From Yersinia canariae (GTDB lineage Bacteria; Pseudomonadota; Gammaproteobacteria; Enterobacterales; Enterobacteriaceae), in contig NZ_CP043727.1 of NCBI RefSeq assembly GCF_009831415.1, positions 3,224,001 through 3,288,000 on the forward strand: a stretch of DNA of 64,000 nucleotides. The letters run 5' to 3'. Position numbers and translations under genes: made by a program. Shown piece after piece: positions 49,549 through 58,021 of this stretch. The notes under the pieces are model-generated. The model did no database searches. It saw only the letters and a program-made list of their open reading frames with translations, and was not told the origin of the DNA. The stretch's first letter is position 1; the number at the start of each line of letters is the position of its first letter.

Positions 49549-49613
49549 TATACCCAAAGTAATTGGAGTTGCAGGTAGGCCGCCCACCTGCGGCTTGAAG
49601 TACCAAGAGGATA
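49549..49613. repeat. Imperfect palindromic intergenic repeat (copy 2)
   Basis: ATATACCCAAAGTAATTGGA...GTTGCAGGTAGGC then CCACCTGCGGCTTGAAGTACCAAGAGGATAT. It has the same plan and related arms as the repeat at 12837-12906. It lies between the ybgI start and the phosphodiesterase stop. Confidence 0.6.
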
Positions 49614-50669
49614 TTAGAATTTCTGGCTATCGCCTTGCTCCATAAGGATAAAATTAACTCCCATATCATTACCTTGAGCTAACTCGGTCGCAATCACTTT
49701 TCGCACATCCTGACCCTGCCGGAATGACGGTTTAATATGGCTGATGACCACCGGCAAATCTTTTAGCGGCTGGCCTTCACCGCTGTATTTCTCAAGATTC
49801 TTCAATTCTTTCAACAACCACTTGGGCGTCATGTGTCCATACAACTTGCCATCATCCACTTCGTTCGGATACGAAACTTCAATAATGATCCCTTTCAACT
49901 GCTGCTGTTTGACCTTTTCTGCCAATTTACGCCACACCGTATCCAGATTTTTCGATTTTTCGATTTCATCCGGGCCAGTATCACCAAAATAGGCAAAAGC
50001 CGCATTGTTACTGCTAATAAGCAGCATTGAAGAAGGCGATTTATCATGGCTTAAGGGGTACATCTCGCCGGTTAAACGGGTCAGCCCCAAACTTAATGAT
50101 TGGGCCGGGCGCACCAGTTGCATCCGGTAAGTTCCCAAACGCGTGCCACTACCACTGTCCGTAAAATTGGGCCAGACACGCCAGTTAAAATAGTAGTTTC
50201 TCAGCACATCGATAGTATCGGCTGATGCATAAATAGTTTTTTTGCTGTCTTCCGGCGAACCAATAATCAGGCCCGAGACATGGTCAAGATGGGCGTGACT
50301 AATAAAATAGCTGTTAATCCGCTGACGAAAAATATATCCCTGCCGTGTCAGCGGCGCGGCGACTTCATCCGTAATATCAGAAAAACCGCCTTTCTCCAAT
50401 GCTTTAGCTATCCCCGGAAGCACTGAGCCGGCATCAAGCGCCAAATATACCGGCTGGCTATCATCACGAATCAGGTAAGAAGTCAGGTTACCATCACTGA
50501 CACCGCCGTCTACCCCAAGCGCCACCACTTCAAAACCCGCCGCAGCCGACGCACTATAGAGGCTAAAAGAACAGACTAAGCCGGCCGTAAACAACCCGCG
50601 ACGATATTTTTTGCTGTTGATACTGCTGTTGGATAATGCCGGTTGAGTCGAAATATATGTCAAAAACAT
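49614..50669 (-). CDS. Class II 3',5'-cyclic-nucleotide phosphodiesterase, exported
   Basis: Metallo-beta-lactamase-fold enzyme of 351 residues. A hydrophobic N-terminal segment (residues about 23-44, ending ASAAAG) looks like a signal peptide, so the enzyme is probably periplasmic. The class II signature SHAHLDHVSGL provides H125, H127, D129 and H130, and GDTGPDE and VVISHIKPSF add further metal ligands. Homologues such as CpdP and yeast PDE1 hydrolyse cAMP and cGMP. It lies 15 bp after phrB on the same strand, where E. coli has no such gene. Substrate is inferred from the family. Confidence 0.88.
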   Translation of the reverse strand: MFLTYISTQPALSNSSINSKKYRRGLFTAGLVCSFSLYSASAAAGFEVVALGVDGGVSDGNLTSYLIRDDSQPVYLALDAGSVLPGIAKALEKGGFSDITDEVAAPLTRQGYIFRQRINSYFISHAHLDHVSGLIIGSPEDSKKTIYASADTIDVLRNYYFNWRVWPNFTDSGSGTRLGTYRMQLVRPAQSLSLGLTRLTGEMYPLSHDKSPSSMLLISSNNAAFAYFGDTGPDEIEKSKNLDTVWRKLAEKVKQQQLKGIIIEVSYPNEVDDGKLYGHMTPKWLLKELKNLEKYSGEGQPLKDLPVVISHIKPSFRQGQDVRKVIATELAQGNDMGVNFILMEQGDSQKF

Positions 50670-50684
50670 GAAGGCTCCTGGTGA

Positions 50685-52130
50685 TTAGGGATCCTTGCTG
50701 CCATCCCGCTTAGCGGCTTCAAATGCCGCGAGTGTAGCCAATCTGGCCTGCTTATGGTCCACCAGCGGTGGTGGGTAATCCAATTGTTGCTGTTGCCGTT
50801 CGGCCCAACGCCATGGCTGATGAATGTCACTATCCGGTACCGCCGCCAATTCTGGTAACCACCTGCGAATAAAAACGCCGTCATTATCAAAACGCTCTCC
50901 CTGCGTGGTGGGATTAAAAATACGAAAATAAGGCGCGGCATCCGTTCCGGTTGATGCGGCCCATTGCCAACCACCATTATTAGCGGCTAAATCACCGTCT
51001 AATAATTGCGACATAAAATAACGCTCGCCTTTTCGCCAGTCGATCAGCAAGTCTTTGACCAAAAAGCTGGCGCTGATCATCCGCAAACGGTTATGCATCC
51101 AGCCTGTTTCATTTAGCTGGCGCATTGCGGCGTCGACAATAGGATAACCTGTTAGCCCATGCTGCCAGGCGATTAATTGCTGTTCTGAGTGATTCCATAT
51201 TACTGCATCAGTCCAGCCAATAAAGGGATGATGCTGGCATAACCGAGGATAAGCTACCAGTAAATGGCGATAAAATTCGCGCCAGATCAATTCATTAAGC
51301 CAAATAAAGGCCCCGCCCTCGACCTTTTCCAACACATCTGGACATTCAGCTCGTAGGCGATTAACACATTGACGGGGTGAAAGAATCCCCAGCGCCAAAT
51401 AAGGTGACAGGCAACTGGTGCCCGCGATAGCAGGAAAATCGCGCTGTTGTTGATAGTCTTGAACATCCTCGCGGCAGAAACTGCGCAAGCGCTGTAGCGC
51501 CGCCTCTTCACCCGCCGGGAATAACAGATTGTCGACCGGCTGTTGCGGATAATCGAACGGCGCCAAAGGTTGCAATGGGGTAATGGCCGAGGTTGTACGG
51601 GGTTTCGGCGCAGGTACACTACCGCAATCACTCATCATTAAGCGCTGAATAAATGCACGGCGAAATGGTGTAAAAACTTTATACATTTCATGATTACCGG
51701 TCAGGACACTGCCCGGCGGCAATAACACGCTGTCATGAAAGCCGTGACAGGCGATAGCGCGCTGACTCAATTGTGCCATCAATGCTTCATCGCGGACACG
51801 TTCATTCAATTCATACTGTTGGTTATAAAACAGTGCATCCACTTGTTGCTGCTGACAAAAATCATCCAGCCAGATAATTGAATCCTGAAAATCATCACAC
51901 TGATGATAGTGCAACGGAATTTCTCGCGCAGTGAGTGCATCCCGCATTAGCTGTAGATTTTGCAGTAAAAATGCCGCCTGCCGTGGTGCCATATCATGCG
52001 CAGCCCATTGCGCTGGTGTAGCAATAAACACGGCAATCACTGTCGCTTGCGGGTCCTGACATGCTGCATGCAGCGCCAGGTTATCGGTTAGGCGTAAATC
52101 ATTGCGGAACCAAACAAGATGCGTTGCCAT
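50685..52130 (-). CDS. phrB: Deoxyribodipyrimidine photolyase
   Basis: Light-dependent repair of cyclobutane pyrimidine dimers. It has 481 residues. An N-terminal alpha/beta antenna domain binds the MTHF chromophore (HLVWFRNDLRLTDNLAL). The helical FAD domain has WLNELIWREFYRHLL, TGYPIVDAAMRQLNETGWMH and DGDLAANNGGWQWAASTGTD. It is four bases downstream of ybgA, as in E. coli. Confidence 0.97.
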   Translation of the reverse strand: MATHLVWFRNDLRLTDNLALHAACQDPQATVIAVFIATPAQWAAHDMAPRQAAFLLQNLQLMRDALTAREIPLHYHQCDDFQDSIIWLDDFCQQQQVDALFYNQQYELNERVRDEALMAQLSQRAIACHGFHDSVLLPPGSVLTGNHEMYKVFTPFRRAFIQRLMMSDCGSVPAPKPRTTSAITPLQPLAPFDYPQQPVDNLLFPAGEEAALQRLRSFCREDVQDYQQQRDFPAIAGTSCLSPYLALGILSPRQCVNRLRAECPDVLEKVEGGAFIWLNELIWREFYRHLLVAYPRLCQHHPFIGWTDAVIWNHSEQQLIAWQHGLTGYPIVDAAMRQLNETGWMHNRLRMISASFLVKDLLIDWRKGERYFMSQLLDGDLAANNGGWQWAASTGTDAAPYFRIFNPTTQGERFDNDGVFIRRWLPELAAVPDSDIHQPWRWAERQQQQLDYPPPLVDHKQARLATLAAFEAAKRDGSKDP

Positions 52131-52133
52131 GCC

Positions 52134-52619
52134 CTATCCTTGCTCTGAATAAAAAGTAAAATATTGCTGCCCCGCCAAATAATCATTTGGAAATTCATGC
52201 AAATACGCTGTTATCTGGCCGATAGGGACACTGAGCGGCAACTCGCCTAAGCGGTATTCGTCAATCAGTTGCGCTAATGCCTGACGCTGGGTCGAGGTGA
52301 GATAAGGCCGAAAATAGCCCTGCACATGCATTAACACATTGGTATGGTTAGCCGCCGTGGGTGAGTGCGAGAGTAAATGCAGTAACCGCTGGCGATACTC
52401 GGCGGTAAACTCAATGAGTGATGGCCATTTATCCATTTCCGCAATAAAAGGCCCTATTTCTCGGTATTCTGGCTGCGAATGCGCTAACAGCACCAATTTA
52501 TATCGGCTATGAAACTCCATCAATTTGCCACGAGTTATCCCCGCGGCACTGAGTGCTTCAAGTTCATCACGTGCGCGGCAATATTCAAGACTTGGCATCA
52601 CCTGATTGCTTTGCGGCAT
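52134..52619 (-). CDS. ybgA: YbgA family protein (DUF1722)
   Basis: Small cytosolic protein of 161 residues always found next to phrB; its function is not established. Conserved stretches are HSRYKLVLLAHSQPEYREIG and HTNVLMHVQGYFRPYLTSTQ. The frame is open to 52658; the ATG at 52619 (MPQSNQVMPS) is preferred because GGAGA lies at the right distance. The ybfA terminator hairpin lies just upstream of this start, so ybgA must be transcribed from a promoter close to or within it. Confidence 0.9.
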   Translation of the reverse strand: MPQSNQVMPSLEYCRARDELEALSAAGITRGKLMEFHSRYKLVLLAHSQPEYREIGPFIAEMDKWPSLIEFTAEYRQRLLHLLSHSPTAANHTNVLMHVQGYFRPYLTSTQRQALAQLIDEYRLGELPLSVPIGQITAYLHEFPNDYLAGQQYFTFYSEQG

Positions 52620-52642
52620 TTCATTCTCCATCAGCCCATAAA

Positions 52643-52674
52643 AAAGGCCCATGAGCATTAACTCATGGGCCTTT
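52643..52674 (-). terminator. Terminator of ybfA
   Basis: Perfect 13-bp stem AAAGGCCCATGAG (52643-52655) / CTCATGGGCCTTT (52662-52674), loop CATTAA. On the minus strand a TTTTTT tract follows, a strong intrinsic terminator for ybfA. It ends only 24 bases upstream of the ybgA start. Confidence 0.9.
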
Positions 52675-52717
52675 CACTTTACTGCAATTTACTGTTGTAA
52701 ACCTGATAGTTTAGCAA

Positions 52718-52924
52718 TCAATAAAAATCTTGCGGTGCCATTTCAGACTGTGCCAACCAGACCGGTTTATCACTGGTTTTTACCCAGACACGGTGCAGAT
52801 AGCTGTAAAAGCGGGCGCGGTCCCTGCGAAAAAGCATGACAGGTAGCGCCAAGAAGCCCACCAAAATCACGGTAATACGACGCAAAATAACCTGATGTAA
52901 TGGATATGCATTATACATGGTCAT
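52718..52924 (-). CDS. ybfA: YbfA family protein (DUF2517)
   Basis: Protein of 68 residues, the same length as E. coli YbfA, and found next to kdpF there too. It has one hydrophobic segment (residues about 13-31, [20 protein letters not shown]). The conserved basic stretch [25 protein letters not shown] follows in pieces: [14 protein letters not shown] and [10 protein letters not shown]. The C terminus is DFY. Function is unknown. It is divergent from kdpFABC across a 508-bp gap. Confidence 0.93.
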   Translation of the reverse strand: MTMYNAYPLHQVILRRITVILVGFLALPVMLFRRDRARFYSYLHRVWVKTSDKPVWLAQSEMAPQDFY

Positions 52925-53103
52925 AATAATCCTCCTTTAAAACGCCTTCATGCAACCGCTAGCCCTAATTAACTGTGACCCGATTACCGCGTGGCGTTGA
53001 AAATAAACAAAATTGGAAACTGGACAAAATTTTACCGCATTGGTTGAAACTTTACCACTCATCCGACCACTAGATCGCATTAAAAGTAGAAAAAAAACAC
53101 CAA

Positions 53104-53124
53104 TTCCGTAATTTTGTTACGGAA
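53104..53124. repeat. Small perfect inverted repeat upstream of kdp
   Basis: TTCCGTAA / TTACGGAA with a 5-nt centre. It lies in the 508-bp ybfA-kdpF interval (52925-53432), which has no other visible gene. It could be an operator or a small hairpin. Confidence 0.4.
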
Positions 53125-53289
53125 AAGTTAAGTCAACTTTATAATGTGTTGCACTGGAGTTGCTGGGTATTTGTGAATTAGAAAACTGAATGTATTCGCC
53201 AAGGAAATACCCGTCTAACTAAATCAATTTAATACTACCAGCTTAGACTGGCTAATTTACACGCATTTTTTGATTATATTTTGAGCGTT

Positions 53290-53308
53290 TTTATACTTTT
53301 TTTACACC
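53290..53308 (+). promoter_or_regulatory. KdpE-binding site of the kdp promoter
   Basis: TTTATACTTTTTTTACACC, followed by TCCCCCCG, matches the KdpE-binding site upstream of E. coli kdpFABC over its whole core. It lies 125 bp before kdpF. Induction by low potassium through KdpD/KdpE is expected. Confidence 0.85.
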
Positions 53309-53432
53309 TCCCCCCGTTTTTTTATCAAGAACTTTTCTTACAACTTCCTAAGCTGTTGTTAACAAAAACCTGATTATCAAACTTGGTTAGCAAAAGCTGG
53401 GTTATCAAAAATAAGACCTGTGGAGGTATATC

Positions 53433-53522
53433 GTGAGTGTCAGCATCATTTGTGGTGCGCTACTAGTTCTGCTGCTTCTGGGCTATCTGGTTTATGCCTT
53501 ATTTAATGCGGAGGACTTTTAA
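53433..53522 (+). CDS. kdpF: KdpF, small subunit of the K+-transporting ATPase
   Basis: Single-span peptide of 29 residues (MSVSIICGALLVLLLLGYLV then YALFNAEDF) that stabilises KdpABC. It starts with GTG at 53433, behind a GGAGG ribosome-binding site. The stop is followed directly by the kdpA ATG without any gap. It matches E. coli KdpF closely in length and in the LLGYLVYALxNAExF end. Confidence 0.95.
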   Translation: MSVSIICGALLVLLLLGYLVYALFNAEDF

Positions 53523-55211
53523 ATGGCGGCATCAGGATTCCTGCTTATCGCCAGCTTCATGCTGGTGTTATTGGTGTTGTCCCGTCCTTTGGGGAGCTTT
53601 TTGGCGCGTCTTATTGAAGGCGAACCCTTCTTGCCATTGCAAAAAATCGAGGCCGGTTTATGGCGTTGCAGCGGTGTAAAAAATGAAGAAATGAACGGCT
53701 GGCAATATGCGCTGGCCATTCTCCTGTTTAATTTGCTGGGCATTGTGCTGCTATTCGCGTTGTTAATGATGCAAGGTTCATTGCCCCTGAATCCGGAAAA
53801 CATGCCGGGAATGTCATGGCATCTGGCGCTGAATACAGCGGTTAGTTTTGTCACTAACACTAACTGGCAAGCTTATAGCGGGGAAAATACCCTTAGTTAT
53901 CTCAGTCAAATGGCCGGCCTGACAGTACAAAATTTCCTCTCTGCTGCCACTGGCATTGCGGTCGCTTTTGCACTGATCCGTGCATTTGCCCGTCACTCAG
54001 CGACTACATTGGGTAATGCCTGGGTCGATTTGGTGCGCATTACGTTATATGTCTTATTGCCGATGGCACTGATCATCGCACTGATTTTCGTCAGTCAGGG
54101 CGTATTGCAAAATCTGGACAGCTACCTGCATATCACCACATTGGAAGGTGTGAAACAGACCTTACCAATGGGGCCTGTGGCATCACAAGAAGCCATAAAA
54201 CTACTGGGAACCAATGGTGGCGGATTCTTTGGTGCTAACTCAGCGCATCCTTTTGAAAACCCGACAGCATTTAGCAACTTTGTGCAGATGCTCGCTATCT
54301 TCCTGATCCCCTGCGCATTGTGTTTTTCATTTGGCCAAGTGGTCGGAGATAACCGCCAGGGCCATGCGCTTATCTGGGCTATGTCGCTGATTTTTATTGT
54401 GGCGGTGGTCGTCGTGATGTACGCCGAATTGGCCGGTAATCCGCATTTAATGCCGTTGGGTGCCGACAGCAATATCAATATGGAGGGCAAGGAATCCCGC
54501 TTCGGTATTCTGGCGACCAGCATGTATGCCGTAGTCACCACGGCTGCATCTTGCGGGGCGGTTAATGCTATGCATGACTCCTTTACTGCTCTGGGCGGCA
54601 TGGTTCCCATGTGGTTAATGCAGATTGGTGAAGTGGTGTTTGGCGGCGTCGGCTCAGGTTTGTACGGCATGTTGTTGTTCGTGCTGCTAACTGTCTTTAT
54701 TGCCGGGTTGATGATTGGCCGCACTCCTGAATATCTCGGCAAGAAAATTGACGTATTTGATATGAAAATGACCGCGCTGGCCATTCTGGTCACGCCAGCT
54801 ATCGTGCTGTTGGGTACCGCACTGGCACTTTGCACCGATGCCGGACGCGCAGGAATACTCAATCCCGGTGCGCATGGATTTAGCGAAGTGCTTTACGCAC
54901 TCTCATCTGCGGCCAATAACAACGGCAGCGCCTTTGCTGGCCTGAGTGTCAATACACCGTTTTACAACCTGTTACTGGCAGCGGCGATGTTCTTGGGCCG
55001 ATTCGGGGTGATTTTGCCGGTGTTGGCAATTGCCAGTTCCTTGGTAGCGAAAAAGCGGCAACCGGCTGGCAACGGCACCCTTCCCACATCAGGCCCTCTG
55101 TTCATCGGCTTGCTGGTGGGCACCATATTATTGGTGGGCGCATTGACCTTTATCCCAGCGCTGGCCTTAGGGCCGGTCGCCGAACATCTGCAAGTTTGGT
55201 TAACCCATTAA
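53523..55211 (+). CDS. kdpA: Potassium-transporting ATPase potassium-binding subunit
   Basis: Channel-like subunit of the high-affinity K+ pump, 562 residues with ten transmembrane helices. Selectivity-filter loops of the SKT superfamily are visible, such as [20 protein letters not shown] and the [18 protein letters not shown] loop. It starts immediately after kdpF. Confidence 0.97.
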   Translation: MAASGFLLIASFMLVLLVLSRPLGSFLARLIEGEPFLPLQKIEAGLWRCSGVKNEEMNGWQYALAILLFNLLGIVLLFALLMMQGSLPLNPENMPGMSWHLALNTAVSFVTNTNWQAYSGENTLSYLSQMAGLTVQNFLSAATGIAVAFALIRAFARHSATTLGNAWVDLVRITLYVLLPMALIIALIFVSQGVLQNLDSYLHITTLEGVKQTLPMGPVASQEAIKLLGTNGGGFFGANSAHPFENPTAFSNFVQMLAIFLIPCALCFSFGQVVGDNRQGHALIWAMSLIFIVAVVVVMYAELAGNPHLMPLGADSNINMEGKESRFGILATSMYAVVTTAASCGAVNAMHDSFTALGGMVPMWLMQIGEVVFGGVGSGLYGMLLFVLLTVFIAGLMIGRTPEYLGKKIDVFDMKMTALAILVTPAIVLLGTALALCTDAGRAGILNPGAHGFSEVLYALSSAANNNGSAFAGLSVNTPFYNLLLAAAMFLGRFGVILPVLAIASSLVAKKRQPAGNGTLPTSGPLFIGLLVGTILLVGALTFIPALALGPVAEHLQVWLTH

Positions 55212-55224
55212 CGAGAGAATGACT

Positions 55225-57291
55225 ATGACTCGCAAACAACGCGCAATTTTTGAGCCCGCACTGGTTCGCACTGCGCTTCTTGACGCCATAAAGAAACTGG
55301 ACCCGCGTGTTCAGTGGCGTAATCCGGTGATGTTCGTGGTGTTTCTGGGCAGTGGGCTGACCACCCTGATTTGGCTGGCCATATTAAGCGGCCAAACGGC
55401 TGGCAGTGCCATGTTTACCGGCAATGTCGCACTGTGGCTGTGGTTTACGGTGCTGTTTGCCAACTTTGCCGAAGCATTGGCCGAGGGGCGCAGTAAAGCA
55501 CAGGCCGAAAGTCTGCGCGGCGTGAAAAAAACCAGTTGGGCAAAAAAACTATCAGAAGCCCGCTTTGATGCGCCACAAGCTAAAGTCTCTGCCGACAGTC
55601 TGCGCAAAGGTGACTTGGTGCTCATTGAAGCTGGCGACATCGTGCCGTGTGATGGTGAAGTGCTGGAGGGCGGCGCGTCAGTGGATGAAAGTGCCATTAC
55701 CGGTGAGTCTGCGCCGGTAATCCGTGAATCCGGTGGTGACTTCTCCTCTGTAACAGGCGGAACCCGGGTTCTGTCTGACTGGCTGGTGGTCGAGTGCAGT
55801 GTTAACCCCGGCGAAACTTTTCTCGACCGCATGATAGCGATGGTTGAAGGCGCGAAACGCCGCAAAACCCCAAATGAAGTCGCATTAACCATTTTACTGG
55901 TGGCGCTGACCATCGTCTTTTTACTGGCAACCGCGACTTTGTATCCTTTTTCGGTTTTCAGTGTTGAAGCTAATCAGGCCGGCTCTCCCGTCACCATCAC
56001 CGTATTGGTCGCGTTGCTGGTTTGCTTGATCCCCACCACCATCGGCGGGTTGCTGTCTGCCATTGGGGTTGCCGGGATGAGCCGCATGTTAGGGGCCAAT
56101 GTGATAGCCACCAGCGGGCGCGCCGTCGAAGCCGCCGGTGACGTCGATGTGCTGCTGCTGGACAAAACCGGCACCATCACGCTGGGTAACCGCCAGGCAT
56201 CAGAATTCTTGCCTGCGCCGGGTGTTACTGAACAACAACTGGCGGATGCCGCACAGCTCTCATCACTGGCCGACGAAACACCGGAAGGCCGCAGTATTGT
56301 GGTGCTGGCGAAACAGCGCTTTAACTTGCGCGAACGCGACTTACACAGCTTGAATGCCACCTTTGTGCCCTTCTCAGCACAAACCCGCATGAGCGGCGTG
56401 AATATACAAGACCGAATGATTCGCAAAGGTGCGGTCGATGCAATTCGCCGTCATGTGGAATCCAATCAGGGGCATTTCCCCCGAGCGGTAGAAGATGCGG
56501 TGGAAAGTGTGGCCCGCACCGGCGGGACGCCATTAGTTGTTGCCGATGGCCCGCGTGTATTGGGTGTCGTCGCCCTGAAAGATATTGTTAAAGGCGGTAT
56601 TAAAGAACGTTTTGCTGAACTGCGCAAAATGGGCATTAAGACCGTGATGATCACCGGTGACAACCGCCTAACAGCGGCCGCTATTGCCGCTGAAGCTGGG
56701 GTTGATGATTTTCTGGCCGAGGCCACACCAGAAGCCAAACTGGCCTTGATTCGTCAATATCAGGCCGAAGGTCGGCTGGTGGCAATGACAGGCGACGGCA
56801 CCAACGACGCGCCAGCACTGGCACAGGCTGATGTCGCCGTGGCAATGAACTCAGGGACACAAGCCGCCAAAGAGGCGGGAAATATGGTCGATTTGGACTC
56901 TAACCCGACCAAATTGATTGAAGTGGTGCATATCGGCAAGCAAATGTTGATGACCCGTGGCTCATTGACCACCTTTAGTATCGCCAACGACGTCGCCAAA
57001 TATTTTGCCATTATTCCGGCAGCGTTTGCCGCGACTTACCCGCAGCTCAACGCCCTGAATGTGATGCAGTTACACTCACCGGCCTCGGCAATATTGTCCG
57101 CAGTTATCTTTAATGCGCTGGTGATTGTGTTTCTGATTCCATTGGCTCTAAAAGGCGTCAGTTACAAAGCGATGAGTGCCGCCGCGCTGCTGCGCCGCAA
57201 TCTGTGGATTTACGGTTTAGGCGGTTTACTGGTGCCTTTTGTGGGTATCAAGCTCATCGACCTGGTGCTAACCGCGTTGATAATGAGTTAA
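55225..57291 (+). CDS. kdpB: Potassium-transporting P-type ATPase subunit B
   Basis: Catalytic P-type ATPase subunit of the Kdp pump, 688 residues. The phosphorylated Asp is in [13 protein letters not shown], the dephosphorylation motif is [11 protein letters not shown], and the hinge/phosphatase motif is [12 protein letters not shown]. The regulatory Ser is in the TGES region as in E. coli (Ser162). Of two in-frame ATGs, 55225 (MTRKQRAIF) is preferred because GAGAG lies at the correct distance; 55219 is too close to it. It follows kdpA by 13 bp. Confidence 0.97.
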   Translation: MTRKQRAIFEPALVRTALLDAIKKLDPRVQWRNPVMFVVFLGSGLTTLIWLAILSGQTAGSAMFTGNVALWLWFTVLFANFAEALAEGRSKAQAESLRGVKKTSWAKKLSEARFDAPQAKVSADSLRKGDLVLIEAGDIVPCDGEVLEGGASVDESAITGESAPVIRESGGDFSSVTGGTRVLSDWLVVECSVNPGETFLDRMIAMVEGAKRRKTPNEVALTILLVALTIVFLLATATLYPFSVFSVEANQAGSPVTITVLVALLVCLIPTTIGGLLSAIGVAGMSRMLGANVIATSGRAVEAAGDVDVLLLDKTGTITLGNRQASEFLPAPGVTEQQLADAAQLSSLADETPEGRSIVVLAKQRFNLRERDLHSLNATFVPFSAQTRMSGVNIQDRMIRKGAVDAIRRHVESNQGHFPRAVEDAVESVARTGGTPLVVADGPRVLGVVALKDIVKGGIKERFAELRKMGIKTVMITGDNRLTAAAIAAEAGVDDFLAEATPEAKLALIRQYQAEGRLVAMTGDGTNDAPALAQADVAVAMNSGTQAAKEAGNMVDLDSNPTKLIEVVHIGKQMLMTRGSLTTFSIANDVAKYFAIIPAAFAATYPQLNALNVMQLHSPASAILSAVIFNALVIVFLIPLALKGVSYKAMSAAALLRRNLWIYGLGGLLVPFVGIKLIDLVLTALIMS

Positions 57292-57315
57292 CCGACTGAT
57301 AAAAAACATTAACAA

Positions 57316-57343
57316 TGGCCACTACCACCTTTGGTCGTGGCCA
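57316..57343 (+). repeat. Hairpin between kdpB and kdpC
   Basis: TGGCCAC (57316-57322) / GTGGCCA (57337-57343), with further pairing inside. It lies within the operon, where it may set the relative amounts of the KdpB and KdpC messages. No T-tract follows. Confidence 0.6.
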
Positions 57344-57373
57344 GTGACAAGCCCCAAATTGAGGTAATAAAAG

Positions 57374-58012
57374 ATGTCATCGACTACGAATATGTCATCA
57401 ACAACACGCATGCCCTACCTGCGCCCAGCATTGGTTTTACTGATATTACTGACACTTATCACCGGGATAGCTTATCCTTTGCTGACAACCGGGTTGGCAA
57501 AACTGATGTTTTCAACACAAGCGAATGGCTCACTGGTGATGTTGGGTGACGAAGTGGTCGGCTCCAGCTTGATCGGCCAAAATTTTACTCAACCGGGTTA
57601 TTTTGCCAGTCGCCCATCAGCAACCTCCGATATGCCTTATAATTCAATGGCCTCTGGTGGTAGCAATTTGGCTATTAGTAACCCGAATCTGGATAAAACG
57701 ATTAGCGAACGCATTAAATTACTGCGTCAGGCAAACCCGACGCAAACTGGGCCGGTGCCGGTTGACCTGGTAACTGCTTCCGCCAGTGGCCTTGATCCGC
57801 AAATTTCACTGGAAGCGGCCTATTATCAAGCGCCCCGCATTGCTAGCATCCGCCAGATGCCGCTGTCTGAGGTGAAACAGTTAATTGATAACAATATACA
57901 AAAAGCGACGCCTAATTTCTTTGGTGAATCCGTGGTCAACGTGCTTAACCTGAATATGGCGCTGGATGCCCAAAGTCACGTGAAAGCTCCGGCTAACCCG
58001 GCAAAATCTTAA
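57374..58012 (+). CDS. kdpC: Potassium-transporting ATPase subunit C
   Basis: Single-span subunit that assists ATP binding and assembly of KdpABC. It has 212 residues. A transmembrane helix lies at residues about 17-38 (PALVLLILLTLITGIAYPLL). Family stretches are GSSLIGQNFTQPGYFASRPS and SGLDPQISLEAAYYQAPRIA. The N terminus contains a short internal duplication (MSST-TNMSSTTRM) that provides two possible ATGs. The gap from kdpB is 82 bp. Confidence 0.96.
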   Translation: MSSTTNMSSTTRMPYLRPALVLLILLTLITGIAYPLLTTGLAKLMFSTQANGSLVMLGDEVVGSSLIGQNFTQPGYFASRPSATSDMPYNSMASGGSNLAISNPNLDKTISERIKLLRQANPTQTGPVPVDLVTASASGLDPQISLEAAYYQAPRIASIRQMPLSEVKQLIDNNIQKATPNFFGESVVNVLNLNMALDAQSHVKAPANPAKS

Positions 58013-58021
58013 GGACATAAC

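Noticed and set aside
54122..54862. Minus-strand frame of 246 codons inside kdpA
   Set aside because: It is antisense to a membrane protein with clear conservation, and its Pro/Thr/Ser-rich composition is that of a reverse-frame shadow.
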